DNA of 64,000 bases from Lelliottia jeotgali (GTDB lineage Bacteria > Pseudomonadota > Gammaproteobacteria > Enterobacterales > Enterobacteriaceae), in contig CP018628.1 in NCBI GenBank assembly GCA_002271215.1, forward strand, positions 1,364,001-1,428,000. Reading direction: 5' to 3'. Position numbers and translations under genes: made by a program. Under the pieces are notes generated by a model. It was given only the letters and a program-made list of their open reading frames with translations, was not told where the DNA came from and did not search any database. Positions 58,151 through 64,000 of this stretch are shown here, in pieces; within the stretch, counting starts at the first letter, position 1, and each line of letters opens with the position of its first letter.

Positions 58151-58175
58151 AAAAAAAAGCCCTCAGGACGAGGGC
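58151..58175 (-). terminator. Intrinsic terminator of galETKM
   Basis: On the minus strand GCCCTC-GTCCT-GAGGGC followed by TTTTTTTT, about 75 bases after the galM stop. Confidence 0.9.
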
Positions 58176-58214
58176 CGTAGTGTTATTTTCCGGATGACGC
58201 GGCCTGCGTAAACC

Positions 58215-58244
58215 GTAGGTCAGGTAAGCGAAGCGCCACCTGAC
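58215..58244. repeat. REP-like unit between gpmA and galM
   Basis: GTAGGTCAGGTAAGCG-AAGCGCCACCTGAC: same architecture as the REP units at 3742 and 29823, but with a diverged stem. It lies between galM and its terminator. Confidence 0.65.
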
Positions 58245-58250
58245 ATTGTG

Positions 58251-59291
58251 TCAGCGCGCAATAAACTGATATTCAGTCACGCTCACATACTCCTGGCCCG
58301 GACGGAGCACGCAGTCCGGCTGCGGCCACTCGGTATGGTTCGGGCTGTCCGGCAGAAACTCGCTTTCCAGCGCCATTCCCTGCCAGTCGCTGTAATCACC
58401 TTCCTCACGAGCAGGCGTGCCGCCGAGATAGTTCCCGGAATAGAACTGCAGCGCAGGCGCAGTGGTATACACATTCATTTGCAGCTTTTCATCGGCGGAC
58501 CAGACCTGTGCGGCAGGCTGAGTCACATCACCCTTCGCTTGTAGCAGGAAGGCGTGGTCGTAGCCTTTGACTTTGCGCTGGTGATCGTCACTCAGGAAAT
58601 CCTGGGCGACGGTTTTCGCGCTGCGGAAATCAAAGCTGGTACCCGTAACGGCCTTCAGCCCTTCAAACGGAATGCCCATCTCATCGACCGGAAGATACTC
58701 ATCGGCAAGGATTTGCAGCTTGTGGTTGCGTACGTCTGTCTGCTCACCGTCGAGATTGAAATAGGCGTGGTTGGTCATATTGACCGGGCAGGGCTGGTCG
58801 ACCGTTGCACGATATTCAATTGAAATGCGGTTATCTTCCGTCAGGCGGAAGAGGGCAGTGGCGGAAAGATTACCAGGGAATCCCTGGTCGCCATCGGCAG
58901 ATTCCAGCGCAAACAGCACTTCGCAGTCATTCTGCTGCACAATTTGCCAGCGGCGTTTGTCGAAACCTTCTGGCCCGCCGTGCAGCTGGTTTTCACCCTG
59001 GCTTGGCAGAAGAACATACTCTTTGCCTTCCAGAGAGAAACGGCTTTTGGCGATACGGTTGGCGTAGCGGCCAACGGATGCGCCAAGATACGCCGCCTGA
59101 TTCACATAAAGTTCCGGCGATGCACAGCCGAGCAGAGTTTCGCGCACGCTGCCATCGGGCATCGGGACGCGGGCGGAAAGTAGCGTTGCACCCCAGTCCA
59201 TGACCGTAACTACCATCCCTGCGCTGTTACGCAGGGTTAGCAGGCGATACGACAGACCATCAGGTGCGAGGGTTGGCGTTTCGTTTAGCAC
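58251..59291 (-). CDS. galM: Galactose mutarotase (aldose 1-epimerase)
   Basis: Interconverts alpha- and beta-galactose, first step of the Leloir pathway. 346 residues, E. coli length. Beta-sandwich epimerase with [18 protein letters not shown], catalytic His in [12 protein letters not shown] (about 175) and the C-terminal Glu in [14 protein letters not shown] (about 309). Last gene of the gal operon; starts seven bases inside galK. Confidence 0.96.
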   Translation of the reverse strand: MLNETPTLAPDGLSYRLLTLRNSAGMVVTVMDWGATLLSARVPMPDGSVRETLLGCASPELYVNQAAYLGASVGRYANRIAKSRFSLEGKEYVLLPSQGENQLHGGPEGFDKRRWQIVQQNDCEVLFALESADGDQGFPGNLSATALFRLTEDNRISIEYRATVDQPCPVNMTNHAYFNLDGEQTDVRNHKLQILADEYLPVDEMGIPFEGLKAVTGTSFDFRSAKTVAQDFLSDDHQRKVKGYDHAFLLQAKGDVTQPAAQVWSADEKLQMNVYTTAPALQFYSGNYLGGTPAREEGDYSDWQGMALESEFLPDSPNHTEWPQPDCVLRPGQEYVSVTEYQFIAR

Positions 59292-60433
59292 TGTCCAGCT
59301 CCTTGGGTGGCTTTGCAGACGTAGAAGGTCTCTTTGATACCGGTTTTGGCTTCGTACTGTTTCGCCACGGCATCCTGAACGGCAGGAACCAGCTCTTCCG
59401 GGATCAGCGCGACAATGCAGCCGCCGAACCCGCCGCCGGTCATGCGCACGCCGCCTTTATCGCCGATAGTCGCCTTCACGATCTCCACCAGGGTATCGAT
59501 CTGCGGGACGGTTATCTCAAAATCATCGCGCATGGAGGCGTGGGATTCCGCCATCAGTTCACCGATGCGTTTCAGATCGCCTTTTTCCAGCGCAGAAGCG
59601 GCTTCTACAGTACGGGCGTTTTCAGTCAGAACGTGACGAACGCGTTTGGCCACAATCGGGTCTAACTCGTGCGCCACTTTATTGAATTCATTCAACGTGA
59701 CATCACGCAGTTTTGGCTGCTGGAAGAAGCGCGCGCCAGTTTCGCACTGTTCGCGGCGGGTATTGTACTCACTGCCGACCAGCGTACGTTTGAAGTTGCT
59801 GTTGATGATCACTACCGCCGCGCCTTTTGGCAGGGAAACGGCTTTGGTGCCGAGCGTGCGGCAATCGATCAGCAGCGCGTGTTCTTTTTTGCCCAGAGCG
59901 GAGATCAACTGGTCCATGATTCCGCAGTTACAGCCGACGAACTGGTTCTCGGCTTCCTGACCGTTCAGCGCAATCTGCGCGCCATCCAGCGGCAGATGAT
60001 ACAGCTGCTGGAAAACGGTGCCGACCGCCACTTCCAGCGAGGCCGAGGAGCTTAAACCCGCGCCCTGCGGGACGTTGCCGGTAATGACCAGATCCGCACC
60101 GCCGAAGTTTTTATTGCGCTTTTGCAGGTGTTTCACCACCCCGCGCACATAGTTGGACCACTGCTGGGTGTCGTGGGCCACAATCGGTGCGTCGAGAGAA
60201 AATTCATCGATTTGATTGTCGTAATCGGCAGCGATCACGCGCACTTTGCGGTCGTTACGTTTGGCGCAGCTGATCACGGTCTGATAATCAATTGCACAAG
60301 GCAGAACGAAACCGTCGTTGTAATCAGTGTGCTCACCGATCAGATTGACGCGGCCTGGAGCCTGAATCGCGTGAGTGGCAGGGTAGCCGAATTTTTCAGC
60401 AAACAGGGATTGTGTTTTATCTTTCAGACTCAT
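59285..60433 (-). CDS. galK: Galactokinase
   Basis: Phosphorylates galactose to galactose 1-phosphate. 382 residues, E. coli length. GHMP kinase motifs: [18 protein letters not shown] at the N-terminus, the ATP loop [17 protein letters not shown] (about 126-142), and [14 protein letters not shown] in the C-terminal part. Three-base gap after galT; overlaps galM by seven bases. Confidence 0.97.
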   Translation of the reverse strand: MSLKDKTQSLFAEKFGYPATHAIQAPGRVNLIGEHTDYNDGFVLPCAIDYQTVISCAKRNDRKVRVIAADYDNQIDEFSLDAPIVAHDTQQWSNYVRGVVKHLQKRNKNFGGADLVITGNVPQGAGLSSSASLEVAVGTVFQQLYHLPLDGAQIALNGQEAENQFVGCNCGIMDQLISALGKKEHALLIDCRTLGTKAVSLPKGAAVVIINSNFKRTLVGSEYNTRREQCETGARFFQQPKLRDVTLNEFNKVAHELDPIVAKRVRHVLTENARTVEAASALEKGDLKRIGELMAESHASMRDDFEITVPQIDTLVEIVKATIGDKGGVRMTGGGFGGCIVALIPEELVPAVQDAVAKQYEAKTGIKETFYVCKATQGAGQC

Positions 60434-60436
60434 TTA

Positions 60437-61483
60437 TTAGACTCCTGATTCGCGGTAATGGACATCGCTGACAGCGCGCAGACGTTCTGCCGCCTGTTCT
60501 GCCGTCAGGTCGCGCTGGGTTTCAGCCAGCATCTCATAGCCCACCATAAATTTACGTACCGTCGCAGAACGCAGTAGCGGCGGATAAAAATGGGCGTGTA
60601 ACAGCCAGTGCTGATTTTCTTCGCCGTTAAACGGTGCGCCGTGCCAGCCCATTGAATAAGGGAATGAGCACTGGAACAGATTGTCATAGCGGCTGGTCAG
60701 TTTTTTCAGCGCCAGCGCCAGGTCGTCGCGCTGTGCGTCGCTCAAGTCGGTGATACGCAGAACGTGGGCTTTCGGCAGGAGCAGCGTTTCAAACGGCCAC
60801 GCCGCCCAATACGGCACCACGGCCAGCCAGTGTTCAGTTTCGACGACCGTGCGGCTGCCGTCTGCCATCTCGCGCTGAACGTAATCCGCCAGCAGCGCTG
60901 ACTGGTTTTCGTCGTAATAAACCTTTTGCAGACGATCTTCACGCTCGACTTCATTCGGCAGGAAGCTGTTCGCCCATACCTGGCCGTGCGGGTGCGGGTT
61001 AGAACAGCCCATCGCCGCGCCTTTATTTTCAAACACCTGCACCCACGGATACTCCTGACCCAGCTCGGCAGTCTGCTGTTGCCAGGTGGTGATCACGTCG
61101 GTGAGGGCGCTCAGGCTCAGTTCCGGCAGCGTTTTGCTGTGATCTGGCGAGAAGCAGATTACGCGGCTGGTACCGCGCGCGCTTTCGCAGCGCATCAGCG
61201 GATCTTCACTTTCCGGAGCGTCCGGGGTGTCGGTCATCAGCGCGGCAAAATCGTTAGTAAACACGTACGTGCTTTTGTAATCCGGGTTTTTATCGCCAGT
61301 GACGCGGGTATTGCCCGGACACAGGAAGCAATCCGGGTCATGCTGCGGTAGCGTCTGTTTGGCTGGCGTCTCTTGTGCACCCTGCCACGGACGCTTCGCA
61401 CGATGCGGAGACACCAAAATCCATTGCCCGGTTAACGGGTTAAAACGCCGATGCGGATGATCGACGGGGTTGAATTGAGTCAT
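60437..61483 (-). CDS. galT: Galactose-1-phosphate uridylyltransferase
   Basis: Transfers UMP from UDP-glucose to galactose 1-phosphate. 348 residues, E. coli length. HIT-superfamily active site [12 protein letters not shown] with nucleophile His166; zinc ligands in CFLCPGN (Cys52, Cys55) and His115. Nine bases after galE and three before galK. Confidence 0.97.
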   Translation of the reverse strand: MTQFNPVDHPHRRFNPLTGQWILVSPHRAKRPWQGAQETPAKQTLPQHDPDCFLCPGNTRVTGDKNPDYKSTYVFTNDFAALMTDTPDAPESEDPLMRCESARGTSRVICFSPDHSKTLPELSLSALTDVITTWQQQTAELGQEYPWVQVFENKGAAMGCSNPHPHGQVWANSFLPNEVEREDRLQKVYYDENQSALLADYVQREMADGSRTVVETEHWLAVVPYWAAWPFETLLLPKAHVLRITDLSDAQRDDLALALKKLTSRYDNLFQCSFPYSMGWHGAPFNGEENQHWLLHAHFYPPLLRSATVRKFMVGYEMLAETQRDLTAEQAAERLRAVSDVHYRESGV

Positions 61484-61492
61484 GTCGGGTCC

Positions 61493-62509
61493 TTAATCCG
61501 GATAGCCTTGTGGATGGCGCGACTGCCAGTGCCAGGTATCCTGTGCCATTTCATCCAGCGTGCGGGTGACGCGCCAGTTCAGCTCTTTATCGGCTTTGGT
61601 GGCATCGGCCCAGTACGCGGGAAGATCGCCATCGCGGCGCGGGGCGAAGTGATATGCCACTGGTTTACCGCAGGCTTTGCTGAAGGCGTTAACCACATCA
61701 AGTACGCTGCTGCCCACGCCTGCACCGAGGTTGTAGATATGCACGCCCGGTTTATTCGCCAGCTGCTGCATCGCAGCGACGTGACCATCGGCCAGGTCCA
61801 TCACGTGGATATAATCGCGCACGCCAGTCCCATCTTCGGTCGGATAGTCATTGCCAAAAATCGCCAGCGAGTCACGACGTCCTACCGCCACCTGAGCGAT
61901 GTACGGCATCAGGTTGTTCGGGATACCCTGCGGATCTTCACCCATATCGCCTGACGGATGGGCGCCAACCGGGTTGAAATACCGCAGCAGGGCGATGCTC
62001 CAGTCGGGCTGTGCTTTTTGCAGATCGGCCAGAATCTGTTCCACCATTAGCTTACTTTTGCCGTACGGGCTTTGCGGCGTACCGGTCGGGAAGCTTTCGA
62101 CGTAAGGGATTTTCGGCTGGTCGCCGTACACGGTGGCAGAAGAACTGAAGATGAAGTTCTTCACGTTTGCGGCGCGCATGGCGGCAATCAGGCGCAGCGT
62201 TCCGTTGACGTTGTTATCGTAGTATTCGAGGGGTTTGGCGACTGACTCACCGACCGCTTTAAGACCGGCGAAGTGGATAACCGTATCGATGGCATGGTCG
62301 TGAAGGATTTCGGTCATCAGCGCTTCGTTGCGGATATCGCCTTCCACAAAGGTGGGCTGTTTTCCGCTCAGGCGCTCAATGACGGGCAGCACGCTGCGCT
62401 TACTGTTACACAGGTTGTCGAGGGTGATGACATCGTGGCCATTTTGCAGCAGTTGCACACAGGTATGACTTCCAATGTAACCGCTACCACCCGTTACCAG
62501 AACTCGCAT
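61493..62509 (-). CDS. galE: UDP-glucose 4-epimerase
   Basis: NAD-dependent epimerase of the SDR family, recycles UDP-galactose to UDP-glucose. 338 residues, E. coli length. GGSGYIGSH (7-15) binds NAD; catalytic Ser/Tyr/Lys lie in FSSSATVYG and SPYGKSK (Tyr149, Lys153). Open frame upstream to 62650 would run over the gal promoter and operator, so it is not coding. First gene of the operon; it also holds the internal gal operator. Confidence 0.97.
   Translation of the reverse strand: MRVLVTGGSGYIGSHTCVQLLQNGHDVITLDNLCNSKRSVLPVIERLSGKQPTFVEGDIRNEALMTEILHDHAIDTVIHFAGLKAVGESVAKPLEYYDNNVNGTLRLIAAMRAANVKNFIFSSSATVYGDQPKIPYVESFPTGTPQSPYGKSKLMVEQILADLQKAQPDWSIALLRYFNPVGAHPSGDMGEDPQGIPNNLMPYIAQVAVGRRDSLAIFGNDYPTEDGTGVRDYIHVMDLADGHVAAMQQLANKPGVHIYNLGAGVGSSVLDVVNAFSKACGKPVAYHFAPRRDGDLPAYWADATKADKELNWRVTRTLDEMAQDTWHWQSRHPQGYPD
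62475..62490 (-). promoter_or_regulatory. Internal gal operator (OI) within galE
   Basis: GTGGTAGCGGTTACAT on the minus strand, inside the first codons of galE. It is the same as the E. coli OI as I recall it. Its centre is 113 bp from that of OE. Confidence 0.88.
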
Positions 62510-62539
62510 ATTTCGCTCCATTAGGCTTATGGTATGTAA

Positions 62540-62603
62540 TAACCATAGCATAACAGAGACGCGAAAAGTGTGACATGGGATAAAATAGTGGAATCGGTTA
62601 CAC
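62540..62603 (-). promoter_or_regulatory. gal promoters, CRP site and external operator (OE)
   Basis: On the minus strand, in order toward galE: OE GTGTAACCGATTCCAC (62588-62603), a CRP site with half TGTCACA (62569-62584), then overlapping -10 elements TATGCTA / TATGGTT (about 62541-62552) as in the twin E. coli gal promoters P2 and P1. GalR/GalS repression with HU-assisted looping to OI and CRP switching between promoters are therefore expected. Confidence 0.85.
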
Positions 62604-62716
62604 TGAATTACACAGTCAATTTCACAGCGAATCAGCGCATTGTAAATCAAAGAGATAGTGATGTATTGCTGCCAGTTATCTGAAAAAGGGGACTGCAGTC
62701 CCCTTTAAGACGATGC

Positions 62717-64000
62717 TCAGCGAATGCGGTCTAACTGATAGCGATAGCCTTCACCCTCAGGAACAAACTCCAGCCGGTGCGTGATGCAGGAAGGCGCATC
62801 CTCTGCGTGATGTGAAACGAACAGCAGCTGGGTTTCACCCTCGTTAATTAACACATCAACAAAACGGCGGATCAGCTGACGATTCAGCGGATCGAGTCCC
62901 TGTAGCGGTTCGTCCAGAATCAGCAAAGTAGGGTGTTTCACCAGCGCACGCACGATCAGCGCCAGACGCTGTTGCCCCCACGACAAACTGTGGAACGGTG
63001 CATCCGCCACGCGTTTATCCATCCCCAGAATATCCAGCCACTGTTGCGCCAGCTTGTGCTGCTTGTCGGACACCGCCTGATAAATGCCGATTGAATCGAA
63101 ATATCCGGACAAAATCACGTTACGCACCGTGGTACTAACGCGGTAATCCAGGTGCAGGCTGCTGCTGACGTAGCCGATATGCTTTTTAATATCCCAGATG
63201 GTCTCCCCGCTGCCGCGCCGACGGCCAAACAGGTTCAAATCATTGCTGTAGCCCTGGGGATGATCGCCGGTAATCAGGCTTAGCAGGGTTGATTTCCCCG
63301 CGCCATTGGGACCGGTGATTTGCCAGTGTTCGCCCGGATTCACCGTCCAGCTTAGCCGATTGAGAATCGGGCGATCGTTATAAGATACGCTGCCATTTTT
63401 CAGCTCAATGCGCGGCTGGTGGCTGTCCAGTAAATGCCGTGCCGGAGGGGCGTCGGGTTCCGGAAGTGCAATCCCGTCGAGTTTTTCGCTGTGCGCCAGT
63501 TGGGCAATCAGCGCCTGCTGTAAAAGCGTGTCTTTCTTGCCGGTTTCGGTTAAAGAGCAATCCGCCAGCACGCCTGCGTACTGCACAAAATCCGGGATTT
63601 CATCGAAGCGGTTAAGCACCAGTACCAGGGTATAACCCTGTTGATTGAGCGTGTCTAACAGTGATGCCAGCTGCGCGCGGGAGTGGACGTCCAGCCCGTC
63701 AAAGGGTTCGTCGAGGATCAGCAGATCCGGCTCGCTCATCAGGGCCTGACACAGCAGGGTTTTGCGCGTTTCGCCGGTCGAGAGGTATTTGAAGCGCCTG
63801 TCCAGCAGGCCGGTAATGCCGAAAAGTTCCGCTAACTGCTGACAGCGGGCCGTGTCTTTTCGCTCATCCTGAATGATTTCTGCGGTGATCCGCCCGGTGT
63901 CGTCCTCACCGGGACTGAGCAGATCGGTGTTATTGCGCTGCCACTCGTCGCTGACCAGTTTTTGCAGCTGTTCGAAGGAGATGCGCGTCAGGCGCGTAAA
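62717..64000 (-). CDS. modF: ModF, ABC ATPase linked to molybdate genes (partial)
   Basis: Two tandem ABC nucleotide-binding domains in one chain. The window holds the last 427 codons; about 60 N-terminal residues with the first Walker A lie beyond 64000, judged by the E. coli length of 490. Seen here: first-domain signature LSTGETRKTLL and Walker B LLILDEPFDGL; second-domain Walker A ITGPNGAGKSTLL, signature LSWGQQRLALI, and Walker B LLILDEPLQGLDP, with H-loop SHHAED. An apparent start at 63739 is internal: the frame runs open to the window end. E. coli modF is next to modE; exact role is unclear. Confidence 0.93.
   Translation of the reverse strand, partial: FTRLTRISFEQLQKLVSDEWQRNNTDLLSPGEDDTGRITAEIIQDERKDTARCQQLAELFGITGLLDRRFKYLSTGETRKTLLCQALMSEPDLLILDEPFDGLDVHSRAQLASLLDTLNQQGYTLVLVLNRFDEIPDFVQYAGVLADCSLTETGKKDTLLQQALIAQLAHSEKLDGIALPEPDAPPARHLLDSHQPRIELKNGSVSYNDRPILNRLSWTVNPGEHWQITGPNGAGKSTLLSLITGDHPQGYSNDLNLFGRRRGSGETIWDIKKHIGYVSSSLHLDYRVSTTVRNVILSGYFDSIGIYQAVSDKQHKLAQQWLDILGMDKRVADAPFHSLSWGQQRLALIVRALVKHPTLLILDEPLQGLDPLNRQLIRRFVDVLINEGETQLLFVSHHAEDAPSCITHRLEFVPEGEGYRYQLDRIR

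Overview
This 64 kb window is chromosomal DNA from a member of the Enterobacteriaceae that is close to, but not, Escherichia coli. Nearly every gene is recognisable as an ortholog of the E. coli 15-17 minute region and in the same order. The differences are the absence of ybgA and dtpD around phr, an added DUF969-DUF979-pcp block in the pyroglutamate operon, an added polyuronate-degradation locus between sucD and cydA, and many REP/ERIC-type intergenic repeats. Those features suggest the Enterobacter/Leclercia/Lelliottia/Citrobacter side of the family; I cannot fix the genus by reading alone.

Layout. 1-3.6 kb: ybfE and ybfF (minus), then seqA-pgm (plus). 3.8-7.7 kb: the inducible ornithine decarboxylase operon speFL-speF-potE (minus), including the 34-codon ornithine-sensing leader peptide. 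8-15.8 kb: the complete kdpFABCDE potassium operon (minus) with a perfect-looking KdpE operator. 16-24.2 kb: ybfA, phr, then ybgI-pxpB-pxpC-pxpA-DUF969-DUF979-pcp-nei (plus), a pyroglutamate salvage operon carrying a two-gene membrane system of unassigned function. 24.2-36.3 kb: gltA (minus) divergent from sdhCDAB-sucABCD, the central TCA cycle block.

36.3-41.9 kb is the one clear accessory region: an MFS transporter, a secreted alginate-lyase-fold protein and a cytoplasmic heparinase II/III-family protein in one operon, divergent from a KdgM-family porin, with a KdgR-like palindrome and a CRP-like site between them. Together they read as a compact pathway that brings in an acidic polysaccharide and cuts it. 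42.7-46 kb: cydABX-ybgE, with an ERIC element whose right end supplies the ybgE start codon. 46.1-51.7 kb: ybgC-tolQRAB-pal-cpoB envelope operon. 51.9-52.4 kb: five tRNA genes (Lys-Val-Lys-Lys-Lys). 52.6-55.8 kb: nadA-pnuC (NAD supply), zitB (zinc export), ybgS. 56.1-62.6 kb: aroG, gpmA, and the galETKM operon with both gal operators preserved. 62.7-64 kb: modF, cut by the window end.

Identifications rest on reading translated proteins against remembered families; no database search was run. Statements comparing with E. coli are from memory.
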